Shown here: positions 39,153 through 52,800 of the stretch, in pieces
Layout of the letters: the number at the start of each line of letters is the position of its first letter
How positions within the stretch are numbered: the stretch's first letter is position 1
Assembly: GCA_015350385.1 (NCBI GenBank)
Contig: WNKI01000002.1
Coordinates: 1-64,000, forward strand
Source of the DNA: Aculops lycopersici
Taxonomy: Eukaryota > Arthropoda > Arachnida > Trombidiformes > Eriophyidae
Direction: 5' to 3'
DNA length: 64,000 nt
The notes under the pieces: generated by a model
Seen by the model: only the letters and a program-made list of their open reading frames with translations
The model's database searches: none
Told to the model about the DNA's origin: nothing
Translations under genes and position numbers: made by a program

Positions 39153-40604
39153 TTAGTTTGTTGACGTTTCCTTTGGAGGAACCGAGCCAGTTGACTGGCT
39201 GAGATGGACTAGCTGCGAGGAGGATTCGCGTTGCAAACTTGCCAACTCAATGTTGCCGGACGATTGGCTGTCGACCCGATCGATGGACTGCGTTGTTGGG
39301 GCGCCGCCGGTGGTTGTGCTTGTGGCCGTGTCCTCGATACTGTAGCTTTGCTGTTGCTGCTGGTGGTGGTGGTGCTGCCTGATTGTAGTTATTGGTTGGT
39401 TCATTGTGGTTGAGGCGGGTAAGTTAGCCACAGGGGCCGCCTCCAAGTCGCCTGCCGGTTGCCCATTTGAGTTACTCGCAGTCTCACTGTTAACTTGCAT
39501 AACTTCACTGGCGCAGCCACTTGAGGAGCCGCGATTATGGTGGTTGTGGTGGTGGCGGTGGTGGTGGTGGTGCGAGTGACTACCACTACTACAGCTGGTA
39601 GCCGAGTTGTTGTGCTGATGGTGATGGTTGTGATGGTGGTGGTTGTGATGGTGGCAAAGGTTATGATGGTTGTGATGGTTATGGGTGCGTTTGGTTGAGT
39701 CGCCTGTTGGTTCGAAATCCGTTGTGGTAACCTTCGTGTTGGTGACGCCATTATTGTTGGTGTTGTTCGAGGCAGTTGGGCGTCGATTTGCCGCAACTTG
39801 ATGAGCTGAGCTCGAGTTAATGCCGCCCGTCTTTTTACCTATGTGCTGATGCTGATGCTGCTGTTGATGATGGTGATGGTGATGGTGATGGTGATGGTGA
39901 TGGTGATGATTATGATTATGATTATGATCATTATTCTGAGGATGGTTGTCGAAACTTTGGTCTTTGTCGCCAGTGTTGGGGTTATCGTTGGCCACTTCCT
40001 TGTGGTAATCGGCGCCATCGTTGCCACTGCCTCCGCTGTTATTTTTGTCACCAAAAATATTGTGCGTCTCCTCCAAGCGGACACGCCTACCCTCCTGATG
40101 ACCAAGCTGACTTACCGCGCTTGGCGTAGACGTCACCAAGCGCATGGGTCCGTTTGGTGCGCCAACTGGCTCGCTTTCGTGCAACACCGGAAGCTTGCCG
40201 CAACCACCTGTTTCATAGACAAAGCCGCCGCCACTTGTCGCCACAGAGTTGGCATAGTTCATCATGACCACCTGAGTTCCGTTCAAGCCGCAAGTGGTGG
40301 AGCTAAGGCCGCCAATGCCTCCACTAGACGTCGACGAGGGCGCCTGATAATCGGTGCCCGCACTCGAGAACCCTGTGGCCGCTGTGGGCGTGTTGGCTGC
40401 TGTCGTCTGAGATTGAGCCTGAGCTTGGGCGGCCACATTGCTCGCCTGGGCCGTCAAGTGTTTGTTTGGATGAAAGGCCTGCAGCGAGAACTTCCGGTGG
40501 CCGGTCTTGCGTCCGCCGCGACGCTTGGAAATGTGCGGATTGTCACGGCGCATTGCCTTTGTTTTGTATATCTCTAGTTGCGTATAAACTCGCTTGAATT
40601 CGGC
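39153..40604 (-). CDS. GPR158-like gene, exon 8 (cytoplasmic tail)
   Basis: Acceptor CTGTTTATCTAG precedes AEFKRVYTQLEIYKTKAMRR, which continues DPDEIQ of the preceding exon in phase 0. The tail has Gly/Thr-rich stretches and long His runs (near 39866-39905 and 39540-39690) from GATGGT/GTG triplets. The stop codon at 39153 ends the gene. Confidence 0.85.
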   Translation of the reverse strand, partial: AEFKRVYTQLEIYKTKAMRRDNPHISKRRGGRKTGHRKFSLQAFHPNKHLTAQASNVAAQAQAQSQTTAANTPTAATGFSSAGTDYQAPSSTSSGGIGGLSSTTCGLNGTQVVMMNYANSVATSGGGFVYETGGCGKLPVLHESEPVGAPNGPMRLVTSTPSAVSQLGHQEGRRVRLEETHNIFGDKNNSGGSGNDGADYHKEVANDNPNTGDKDQSFDNHPQNNDHNHNHNHHHHHHHHHHHHHHQQQHQHQHIGKKTGGINSSSAHQVAANRRPTASNNTNNNGVTNTKVTTTDFEPTGDSTKRTHNHHNHHNLCHHHNHHHHNHHHQHNNSATSCSSGSHSHHHHHRHHHNHHNRGSSSGCASEVMQVNSETASNSNGQPAGDLEAAPVANLPASTTMNQPITTIRQHHHHQQQQQSYSIEDTATSTTTGGAPTTQSIDRVDSQSSGNIELASLQRESSSQLVHLSQSTGSVPPKETSTN

Positions 40605-43600
40605 CTAGATAAACAGTGGAGTGTTATTGTTTGTGTGTATATATATTTATATAATCGCATTGAAAGCGAGGAAGTTCGATAGAATGTGCATAGGAGTGGG
40701 CGTTTGAAGGGTGTATCGGTTAGTTGTTTTAAGGTAAGTAGTTGGTAAATGATGGGTTAGTTTTGTGTGTAGCGTGAGTTCTATTTTGCCCTTGAGACTC
40801 GTAAGTAGATTCAAGATGAAGGTTGAGCGACTCATTCCCAGCACGAACCACGATGATTCAATGGTTCATTAGCTAAACTTACCTGAATCTCGTCCGGGTC
40901 CATGTCGGCCAAGTTTATGCTTCCAATGTCAAGTGCGGAGTTTGTTAGCATGGCCTGGTGCAATTGCATTGCGTCGTTTAGATGGTGAGCGTGTAATTCG
41001 CACGAAATGTGACACCTGTGCCTGACACTTCCGGCGCCGCCGCCGCGCGAAGTGCCGCCGCCGAATAGAAAACTCTGCTTGCTCTTTCCGATGGTCCAGA
41101 GCTTTTAGGGTTGCCGCATTTGTTTTTGTTTGATATTTGTAGTAGTAAAGGTATTAGTATATAGTGAACGAATGGAATGAGTTGTTGTTGGTCAGTTGGT
41201 TGGTTGAGTTCATTAACTCGTTGTGCCCAAAGGAGTAGTGAGAGCGCATAGTGATGGACTTCTAATGCAAAAGTAGCAACAACAACACTATCAGTCGAAA
41301 CAGGTAAACTTACCTTTGGACCCAAAACCATTGCAAGTGTCAGCGTGACAGTTAGCTGGCAACGGAGACAGTAGAGCACCAGCAACTCGTTTTGGGTTAG
41401 TGTGTTCCAAAGGGCATGCCGGATGCAGTAGGTGATGATTGAGATGCACAGCTCAATGGGAACCGCTAGGCAGAGGATCAATTTTTCCTTATGGATCTCG
41501 CTGCTGGCATTGCGAAGTTTGTATACGAGATACAAGCCGAAGAGGAGTAGTGCCAATTCGCCTGTAGGTTTGTATACGAGAAATTGTATGAGATTTTTCC
41601 ATCAATCAGATTGATGAGGCAGGTGAAACAAACAAAAAAGGTTTGGTCAGTTGCTTGTAATGTTGTGAGGGGTGAATTTTGAGAGTTTGCCTTGCTTTTT
41701 TATTCGGATGCAAATATATTCTAGTGCTAGTGAGTAATAATATTAAAACGAAAACAACAAAAGTTTGGCTTCACCTGAAAATAACTCCCGAGAGACCCAA
41801 TTGCAAGGCAAACTACCAGCTCAAGCGTCGAGCAGATGGCCAGCGAGTAAGCTGATCATCCCAATTGTCGGGTCCAGTGACGTCGAGAGACACTTGCAAG
41901 TGAGAAATAACGTAACTCGACAAACTGACATGAGGGGCGAGCCATCTGAACGCTCTGATAACTCGCCAAGTGACCAGTAGTCGCCATCGTCATGGCTTAC
42001 TTCAGTTTCGGAGTCTCTGGTGGCCTGTCTCCGTTTGGTTTGGTGATGCAAGCGAGCGAGAGAGAGGGGACATTGATGCTGTTTATTTTGTACTGCATCC
42101 GCTACTTACTTGACTCGGTGACGTAATCCCAGGTGAGCTTTCGGCATCGCGTTGCAAAGATTAGCGCGCCAGTGGACTTGTCGTAAAGTTGAGTTGTCTC
42201 GAGGAGATTTGAGAAGAGATCGCCAAAGGAGTTCAAGTGTTTGGCCAACAGGCGCAGCCGCTCCGGCGCAAAGTCGACCAGTCGGTTGCGATGAAAGCTG
42301 GCGCTCGATTCGTCTAATGCCAAATTAAACGCAACTTCCCTATCCTGTTGGCGCTGACGATTATATTGGTGAATTGGATTGTTAGATTCTAAATCAATCA
42401 TAACCAAATTCTCTTGTTGATTTTCCGATGGATCCATAATAAATTGATCATTCAAACGGGAGGCTGTTGTTTCATTCTTTGTTGTTGTTATTGCGATGTC
42501 GTGAGCTGGAGTCAAGTCAACGACTACTTGTTGATTATTATTTTGGACGGACTCAACGAGTAGATGGGAGTCAATGGTAAGCGCAGTCCAGGCGCTCATA
42601 TAACCAATGACAATTAAAACAATGGCCGACAGGTAGACAATCTGATCCTTGTCCCTAAGGCAAACTCGATGCGCCTTTCTAGTTTGAAACTCGGTGAGGA
42701 TCTTGTATAACTTGATCAGCACAGAGCCATAGAAGATGCTGAATCCGAGTTCACAGAGCCAGGGTTCCAGAAGGCAGCTGAAGCTCGATGGTTGCATGTA
42801 GCAGAAGATCACCTGTTGTTTTTTAATCAAGATTTTTTTGTTGATTAGTTGGACTCTTAGAGGCTGAAGAGAAATCAGGACGAAATTTCTTGATCGCTAC
42901 TCACGCTTAAGTATAAGAGAAAGGCACCGATGAGCATGGTTTCGAGCATCAGCCAACCGGAAGCGTGAATGATCTGTATGATAAAGATAAAAAGTGGTCG
43001 ATTAGTCAAGACTTGCATAGAAGATGTTCAAGATTTTGAATCAAAGATGAAAGTCGAAATAGAAAAACTTACCTTTGATTTCCGAACGCGAATTATGATG
43101 CACATTAGAATTAGGCACAACAGAATGCAAATTATATGCAAACTAACCACAAAAATCTGACTTAATTCTTTGAATGAATCTCGAGATAAGAGGTCGGCGT
43201 CTTCACAAGTCGAGGTGGGAGTAGATTCTAAACCGGAAGTTGAGTTGATTGCTGAATTCGAGCTACAAAAGCGACAACTTTGTCTTGGCCATAGATCCTC
43301 AGGTCGTTTATAATTACTCTCGCTATTGGCTGGTGTCATTTCCGCCAACCAGGTAAGAGCAGCATCAGTTTCCAATTGGGAGCCCAGGACAAAGTGTTTG
43401 GGTCTCTTGTCGTGCAAGCGTCTTAATTTTTGCAATTCCATCATTGGCCCATCATTCGCATGATTCGACGCTGGAGACGAGTCGACCTCATTGTTGTTGC
43501 CAGTTCTATTATCGCCACTGTCTTTCGACACCTGTCGATGTATGAGCAAATTTGCAACGTAATCCCTGTCGCTCAATCGCTCATCGAGTTGCTCCAACGC

Positions 43601-46600
43601 CGAGTGGTCCATTGATTTGCTCGAGTTTGTGTTGGCCGCAGTAAGTAAAAACTCCGTTTGCTTATCCCTAAACTCATCGTTGGCTCTCCTCTCTTGGGCC
43701 GAAATTGTGGCGCCCGATGGACAGGAGCACACGTAGGCGCCACTGTGAACTTCCCCATAATCGTCCAGGTTGACACACTGTATTTTTTGCATGACAAGTG
43801 AGGTTAGGTTAATTGTTTGTTAGCGGGTAGCTAGCACAAAACTGAGTTACTCAGTCTGGCCAGGAAAGATCTGGCTAATCAGGTTACTCGGCCAAGCGGC
43901 TTCCTGATTTCGCATTAGTTGAGTAGGAGCGACAGTGACACAACAACAATTGCTTATTTTGGTCAGGTATAAAACAGGAGCGATCGGCACCGTTCAATTG
44001 AGTCAACAGATCATTTGGTAGATATTTAGTGCCAAGAATAGAGAGTTGAAACTGGAAATCATTGCCATCACATCAAGTACATAAGAGTTTACCTGTATAC
44101 AGGTGAAAATATTCAAGTTAATTTCGCAGTAAAATAGTGGAAGAAGGAGGGCATATATCCAAATCATGTTGCCAGCAAGCAGAAAAGCAACGGTTTTCCT
44201 ATTGGTTGTGGTGGCAATCCACTCAATTTTGGCCGACGAACACGTAATACAATCGGCCCCGGCGGAAGCAGCACAGGCGCCCGCCGCCTCCGACCAACAA
44301 CAACAGGAGGAGTCTTACCAGCGCGTCTACGAAGCATTCACAAAGTTGCTAGCCAACGTTGGCTCGAACTCTTTGGGCAACGCACGTCGCTTGGTATCGC
44401 GCCTGAATCAGCTAGTTGGAACTCCAAGTGGATTGACAACCCAAACGCCACAGGCCAGCGTTGAGAAGGTCGCTTCCGTTCAGGGGGCACAAGTTGTTGG
44501 CGCGGCACAGCAGCAGCAGCAAACGAGCACTTCCGCAAAGGAGCAATCGATCGACGAGAAAACTGAGCAAATATTGACTAGATTGGACGGGGTGAACAAG
44601 GAAACGGATCAGAATACACTAAATCAGCTTAACAACGATGTCAGCAGATTAATTAGCACCCTGAATGACTCTTACCTGCGCAACATTCGCCGAGTCATAG
44701 AGCGGGTTAACAAAATTGTTGGCTCGGCGCCGAGCGGGCCAGCGAACGCCCTGCACCAGTCGGGCGATCGTTTCGATGATCCCAATGTAAAGCAGCCAGG
44801 ATTCCCCGGCTTTGACGAGATTATTATGGCCGTAGACCGGGTGCAGAAATCTTTTGCCCACTTTGTCCGCTCCTCCACTCGCCTGGTGACCTCAGGTTAG
44901 GTTGAGTTTAGATAACTTTGTTACATTCGCAACAGCGCAAAGTGGTTATTCGGCCTCGGGTTTATTGGTGAACCTGAGGTCGTCGTTGCTGTTGCTGTGT
45001 GGTTGGCGCGCGTTTCGATGGCGCAACTGGCCAGCGGCGCTATTTAAATCAACTCTCCCACTGGCTGGGCACGCAACCTTTGGTATGAGCTCACCGGTTG
45101 TGTGGATTCATCATCGTCATCATCATCGTCGTCGTCTACTAGATCGAGTTACCTCATGATAATAGTAATAATAATAATAATAATAATCGTCGCGTTCGAC
45201 GGGGGTAAATAAAATCCATCGCTAGCTGAGTCTAGACTAGTGGCAATACCAAATGGAGAAATTAGGAAGAGTGTGTGTCTGAGAGAGAGGACGAGAAAAA
45301 TCATCATTTCAATTCCCTTCGGTTGACAGGAAAAAAGAGCAACAGAACGAGACAGAGAGAGGAGGCGCGAAAAGTCCCACGAGACCGTCGGCATTCGTCG
45401 ACGTTTTCACATTCGATGCTCGTCTGTGCAAAGGCGCTGCATTCTCTCAGCTCCTCTCCCATTGCTCGCCAATGGAACACCCAACAGGACGATGAGCAAG
45501 AGGAGCCCTTCAAAATCTATTCCCATTTCTCCCGTAGCCGTCTACGGCAGCCAGATGAGAGCCACGAGAACTAGTGGCCAGTCTTAGTACATGAGCGCTG
45601 GAGCGCTAATGAGAGTGCAGTACTAGTGTGGCATCGACATCACATCGGAGCAGGCGAGTCCATCGCTAATGCCATTGGTCGGCCCAGAGGGAAGCTCACA
45701 TTTGCTCTCTGTGTCTCTGCTCGCTTTGCCAATTTTCCATCCACTCGGCTTCTGCCATTTGATTTCCGATTTAGCCTTCCACTGGCTCCACCTCAAACCC
45801 CAACTTTTCCTCTCCCTCCCTCTCGCGCTGGCAAGCTAGCTTGCCAAAAAGAGCTACCCAACTATCTAGCTGAGGAATTGATCAGGGAGAGAGAGACGGC
45901 GAGTGAGCAGATAACTGAGGTAAAAACAACTTGGAACACGATGAGTGGATTAGTGAGTCCATGATATCATTCGAGGGCCATCACTTTTCTCATCGCCAGT
46001 CTCAGTTTTAGTTTTAGTTTTAGCTTTGGATTCAGAATCAGATTCAAGTGACGTTGGCGTCGTCGTGGTTGTAGTTGTCGCAAAAACATGGACCCCAGCG
46101 CGACCTTTTCATTTTAGTTGAACCCAACTTGGGCTAGTTTTGTTGCAGGCTCCAGTCACATGCTTGCTTGCTCACTTGTTCACCAACTCGCTGCCCACTA
46201 ACCAGCAAGCTGGCGCCGCTTCCTAGTAATTCGGGCTCCAACCGGAAGTGCTCTGGGCCCAGAGGCTCGCGGCGCCTCCGCTGGCCAACTGAATCAATCT
46301 TCATTTAGTCCATCTGGATCCATCCCTCTACTTGATACTAGCGACATTTTCCTCGGTGACGTTTGTTGCCTCGCGCTGGCCAAAATTTGATGTCGACTGC
46401 AAGCGCTCCGCTCCTCTGCCTGCCACTCAATTCGACTGGAGCGGCCAGCGGCAATATTATATCGAAATTGCCGGCACTTAAGCTTTCGGCCACGCAATTC
46501 TGGAAGCCGCGGCCATAGCGGCGGTAGGGGCAGTAGTGTGGCGACAAACAACCACACTAACTAGAATAGAGGGCCATCCGTCTCGCTCAAGGAGAAGCGA

Positions 46601-49600
46601 ATTGGTCGATGGAGTCGATATAAGTCAAGTTGGTGGTTGGAGCCACAATGTAGGCGCGATGAATCTCGGCGAGAGTTGCTCATTTGGCTCCTCGCACAGA
46701 GCTGGCCACAATTCTGATCCGAACTGGATTGAACTGCACTCAATGGAGGCGAACCGAACGCAAAACTACCCAAGACTAAAACCAAGTTCAAAGACTCGAG
46801 TTGCGCGCCCGGAAGTCGCCACCCTTCCTCCTTCACTGTCTGCTTTTTAGCCTAGAATTTGGTGGCCGCGCAATGGAGTCAATGGAAAGGCGAGCGGGGA
46901 GAGGGGAGAAAAGGCGCTGAGGAATATCGAAAAATCGAGTTGAACAATTTCGCTTCCTGCTCGTGGTCGTGCGGGGCGCGAGAAGTTCCTTGCCAAGACC
47001 AAGGGAGGCGCAAATGATTAATGGGTCGCTCGGCGCCCTCCGCGCCAACTTACATTACTTCAACCACCGCACGGCGCGGTGGTTCGGGAGCGCTGGCCAG
47101 AAATGGCAACTAAGGCGACCACTGGAAGTCGATCACGATGGCTGCAGTAATCGGTGGTTTAGGTGCTGACTGTAGGAGCACTACTGCTCCACTTTACTGC
47201 TACTCGCCAACTGGTAGCGAGCCAGTTGGCCGCCCACGCGCTTCCCAAAGACGTGAAAACACGCGGCGATCTCATCCGCGAAGAGGTCAATTTTGTGCCC
47301 TTCCAAATCTCGCTCTCCGAATCTCAATCTCTATCTTGGGGCCGCATCTCCAGTTACTTTGCTTGGCCGCTTTTGTTCGAGTTTGTGTTTGTGTTTGTGT
47401 TTGTGTTTGTGTTTGTGTTTGTGTTTGTGTTTGTGTTTGTGTTTGTGTTTGTGTTTGTGTTTGTGTTTGTGTTTGTGTTTGTGTTTGTGTTTGTGTTTGT
47501 GTTTGTGTTTGTGTTTGTGTTTGTGTTTGTGGTGGTGGCGGTGGCGGCGGCGACTCGTTGAGGTGAACGCTGAGTGCAAAGGAAAAAAAACAGCTAGAAG
47601 CAACATGAAGTAGGAGGCCACTTGCTTGCGGTTTACCAAGACTGTTGGCAACTTGATTTGAGTGACGCTTTGGCCGATCTAGCGATTCTATTGAAGTGCC
47701 AGGGTGACCCATCGAGTGGCCACTGGCCGCTGAACAGGGCGCACACTGTGTGTTGGTGCGTGCGTGCAGCATAAGCTAGGAGGTAGGAGGCAAGAAGTGA
47801 AAGGGACGAGCTCAAATCGGACAACAACAAAGGGGTTACCCGAGAGTTGCAAGTAGTTGGCAAGAGTTAAAAGGCTAAACCAAGTGGCTAACCGCTGACT
47901 GCTCACGACGCGCCCACTTGCCGGCCAAATGCATCGCTCGTGGCGGATTAACCTGGCCGCCAATGAGCACTGCAACCAGGTTGGTTAACCAAAACCAATC
48001 TATCCCTCTCGGCTAGCTCGTTGAAATACTATGCTAGGACACTGAAGCTGCCACCGACCTCCCTCATCACCAATGAGGCCGACAATGCAAATGGAGGAAG
48101 GAGGGATAGCGGCGCCGCCGCCAATCAAATTGAGTGGCGCACGCTGGCCACTGCCATTCTGTCTGTTGTTTGCTTTGGAGCGGCAACTTTTCCCTCTCTG
48201 TCGCCTTTTTATTCAGGTATTTCCATTGCGCATTCGAATGGCCCGCAAAGCTCCAGAGATAAATACATCAAATGCCAATAGCAGCCGCTTAGTGCTCACT
48301 GACTGACTGGCTGACTGGTTGTTCAACTAACTCGACCCACCAACCGGCTAAAGGGCTTGCGGAAATCAACCGATTGGCCGACTTACCTGATGGGCCAGCG
48401 ACTAAACCCACCCGCCGCCATCAACCGACTGGCCAATCGACTCACTGACGGTCCAAATCGCCGATATCTCCACTATGCTATCAATTGAGCACAAAGCGCT
48501 CTCGCACAGCTTGCATGGGATTGCTTTAGATTTGCTGGCCAACCTAGGCGAGCAGCCGGAAGTTGGCCATGATTTGAAGCGCGCGTTGCAAATAAATTGA
48601 ACTAAACTCCTCTCTACTTACCTGGCTGCCTCGAATCCTGGCGCACTGATGCGTGTTCGCCAGAAAACCATTGGACTCGTCGCCTGCGCATTGATTTAAC
48701 AGCCCACTTTTGCCCAAATCCAAGCTAACGAACGCGACTCCTCTATTTTAGTTTTGTTTTGTTGATTTCCGGTTTGGCGGGTGGAATTTGTCGGTGGTCC
48801 CGTTGGTTTGTTGATGAAATCGTTTGTTTTGGGCGGTTACTTAGGCCACTGGTTAGTAGCTATACTTGTGTTCAGTTCACTGGCTTAACTTTAGTTTACT
48901 ACTCCTTTTTCTCTTTCTCCCAACGCAAGTTGGATTGATTTAACAAGTGGTGATGGCGGCTTTTCCTCTCCTCTCTTCTTTCTCGAGTTGAGGTTGCTCA
49001 TTTGTCAAGGGACGAATCTTGCCTATGAACAACTCTTCACTCAATCAGTAAAATCAATCACACAGCAATAATTAGGCAAGCGCCTCCTTCATTTGCTTAA
49101 AGGCAGTTTTTTCATCCTTTGGGCTAAGAAAATATTTGGTTAAAGTGAATGTAAAGTATGCAAATTGAGTCTCTGGTTGGTGGGGGGGGGGGTGTCACAT
49201 CATGCATAAAAATGTGATTTGCTGGCCAACATTAACAGCTTTCGGTCAAGTCCCAGGGGGGAAAATCTGTTCCTCTTGTTCCACTGACAGCCAACTACAA
49301 GCGCAAAAGCAAAGGCATGAACAACAAGCCAACGACGAGAGTACAGAAGACATCATTAATACTGCCAACTTGGTTGGCTAGTTTTTGTTTCATCATGCCC
49401 ATGGAATGGCGCCGAGTTATAGCATAGGGAGTGAGCGAGCGACACTTGAGCTAGATCGCCAGCTTGGCCAGAGGATCTCTTCCGGTGGTTGAACAACAGC
49501 ACAAGAAAGGCTGTTTTTCCTCTCTCTCTCTNTCTCATCTNCTCTCTNNTNTCNNNNNNNNNNNNNNNNNNNNGTACGGTACGGTACGGTACGTACGTAC

Positions 49601-49754
49601 GTACGTACGTACGAGGTACGGTACGTACGGTACGTACGTACGTACGTACGTACGTACGTACGTACGTACGTCGTACGTACGTCGTACGTACGTACGTACG
49701 TACGTACGTACGTACGTACGTACGACGTACGACGTACGTACGTACGTACGTTCT

Positions 49755-49814
<60 letters not shown>

Positions 49815-52800
49815 TGCTCGTTGGTTGCAACCATCTAGTACCAGTTGACTTCACACCGGGCAGACTAATTAGGCGCCATCATCAGTTGGTCGACCACTCT
49901 ACTTGTGCATCTCTATTACAGCTCTTTCAATCGATGGTCATGCTACAGAAACTGCAAGCAACTTTGTGTGACGACAAGTGAAAAATGGTCTCGGCACAAT
50001 GATGAGAGCGACCTAACTCGGCCAGTCGCTATGCTACTCGTATTTGTATGGTCCGCTGATTTGCCATTGGGCAGTGGTTAGTTGCCGCTCGCGGCCATGC
50101 AGCATCGAGCAGTATGATCATTGGTTTTGGTTCGGTTACGACGTTTCTCCAATGGGCTGCTCTCTTGGCTCAACTCCTCCAAGTATCTCGTTGCCCAATC
50201 TACGAATCCATTGCCAGAGGACTGTCCTCTTGGTTTCATGCGATCATCTTGCTGATGAATCTGAAACCAAACCACCGCGTCTCGTGCTCAATTTGGATGA
50301 TACAAAATCGATGCGCAAAACTCCTTCTCAAGATGTGACCAAAGTGAGAGAGTCAGGGAAGGTTGAACTTTCATTTAGCTACAAGTTTACTTAACGCATC
50401 GCAACTCGCGATACCCAACTCTCTAAACATTGCTCTTGCTTGTCTATCTTGCCTCTTGCATCTCGCATCCGGTTTCTCTTATCTCGCCTCTTTCATCTCA
50501 TGGTCGTTGTTCGCCCCTTCCAATTGGAAGTAAATTCGGAACGAGACGTTGGAGGAGCATCAATCAATCATTCCATCAGCTACTATAGCTGTGCGCTCGA
50601 ACAACAACCCGATTCCCCCGAATGCGACTATCCAGTGGCAAGATCCTCGTTGCTCGTGTCGGCGGCCAGCTAGTGCGTCGGCCGATTGTTAAATGATTTA
50701 GATAAAACTACAAGCAAACAGCGACAATTTCCTCGGCTTGAGTCATTGGAGTTCGGTTTGGTGTTGCTGTCGTTTTGTTTGGTGTTGCTGCTAATGCCGA
50801 GGATTTTGTGTAAGAACGATTATACAAATTCGCTTTTGCACGATTCTATTCGCATCGGAATCGTACACAAAAATAAAAACAAAATCAACAAAACTCCTCT
50901 GTATTCTGAAACTAAACAATGAATGTTTGCATGTAGCAATAGACTCCGAAACTGAGACCAAAACAAAACAGTGGATTCTATTCGAAATCTGTTGTCTGTC
51001 CCACTCGCTGGCTCTTTGTCTGGCAGGAACTGGCGTTCCACAAAGATAGACACAAAAAGATTCGGCCAGATAAATGCAACAAATTTAAACGCTATTCTTC
51101 TAGTGCCTAGCGACTAAACTCCATGGACACGAGAAAAGCACAGCAAGAGAGTTTAAATGGTGCAGAAAATTAAATGGCCACCGACTAGCTAGACGCTCGA
51201 CGGGCAAACACAAAGTGAAAGTTGCGAGACATAAACACAAACACACTGAAAATCGTGTTCCCTTTTTGGTGCCCCTTTCGGTTTTTCTGGTTGAACGTCA
51301 GCTAGCTAGCTAACAAATTGGGGAAGATTAAACTTGCGGCTCGAGCTTAAAGTTAATTCAAATTGGTTTTAAAACTTGCAAACTATCTATTGTGTTGTTT
51401 GGTTCGCTTTGGTGTGGAGAGGGAAGTGCGAGTGTGGCGTTTGAAATGGCAACGGTAAGTGGCGCGCAAATGGCTCGCGGGTAGTTGTGATGTTGTATCA
51501 TCGGAAGCGGAAGAGGCAACGGCAGCAGCAGCAAGTGGTTGTTTTTGCTACATTCTCTTCCACTCACGGCCAAACCACAGCCAACCAATTAGATGCGAGA
51601 GGAAAGGAGTAGCGGATTCCGGACGCGCGGCCAAAATTTGCAATGGAAAACCAATGGCCAGCGAGAGAGGCGAGCTCGCCAATTTGGCTAGCTCGCCATC
51701 TACAGCTCACAGAGCCAAAATACAAGCACAGTGGGATCGCCGGGTGGAGGGGCAGTGCTATTGGAAACTGTGTCTGGGAGTTGCAAAGGGGCTGCAGTGG
51801 CGTGGGCAGCGTAACTCTTTAATTTGCGCCTATTTGTCGACTCTGCCTTCGTCAACAACAGAACGTTTAGACGTAGTAGCAAAATCCAACTTCCGCGCCA
51901 AGACTTTAAAGGTCTGGCTCTTAACAAGGGACCTTAGTGCTTTGGCTCTCGGCGAGTTTGTTAGTTTTGTTGGAAAATAAACTCACGTTGTGTGTAGCTT
52001 TCAGCTTCTAGCCTCTGGACTAAGTAGCCGACAACGACAGCCACTGCCACTGCCACTGCCACTACCACTACCACTAAGGCGTCGGTCAGCAGCAGTGTAA
52101 TAACCAGCCAGCCAGCCGGCCGGTCAGTCAGTTGACCAGTGAGCCAGCAGCAAACCCATTCGACCGGCCAACCCAATGGTTTATCTCTCTCTCTCATCGC
52201 AAACGTCGGCGCGCGTTGGCCTTGGCGCGGCGAGCGAGTTCACCATTGGGGCCGCTTAGAATGCGCTCGCGTTTTAATGTTTGGAAACGGCGCCAAGTTT
52301 GTCTAGACTCCAATGGTCCAGGCGGTGGTTACAGCAACAAGGACACCGAGAGGCTAAGGCTCGTAGAAACTTACAACACTCATACACACAATCGTCGCTA
52401 GCTTGCCAACTCAAAGGCTGATTTATTTTTCAGGGCCACCGACTGGCTAACGAGTCATCGCTAGCTACTCTGTGCGCTCGGTAGTTGCTCGGCTACCGGC
52501 CAGCCGCAACTACTGGTTATTCTGACGCCAGCAAGCAGCAAAGCATGCTTTGTCGGTATGCTTCCTCGCTGCCAATGATACAAATGCGACCGACTGGCCA
52601 TTGTAGCCTCTGGCAGCAACAGAGGCAAAAGCAACAACACGGACAGCAACAACAACATTTCCGCCTGCTAATGATCCGACCAGTCGGGGACGGCTGCTGT
52701 TTTTTGGCTCTGTCGTTATGTATAGTTTTCTTGGTGCTACAAATGAGAAGGCAAACGACAGCAACGACCACCACGAGCAGCGCGTTTTCGAACCAAAAGC

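Larger units (their letters stand above)
44901..48621. other. Remainder of receptor intron 2
   Basis: No further gene is seen. It includes an AAT repeat, CATCAT/CGT triplets, and a long hexanucleotide repeat at 47381-47532. Many overlapping short frames lack homology. Confidence 0.5.

Noticed and set aside
39843..40577. 244-codon plus-strand frame with Met-Val repeats
   Set aside because: It is the complement of the His-rich receptor tail, whose minus-strand reading has homology.
47381..47532. Interstitial telomere repeat
   Set aside because: The unit is GTTTGT, not the arthropod TTAGG or the TTAGGG type.
47138..47772. Several overlapping frames with Cys-Val, Phe-Val, Gln-Thr or His-Lys runs
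   Set aside because: All come from the GTTTGT hexamer array, which is open in every frame.
49417..49854. Frames with Tyr-Val-Arg-Thr and Arg-Glu runs
   Set aside because: Products of the GTAC and CT repeats and the N gap.
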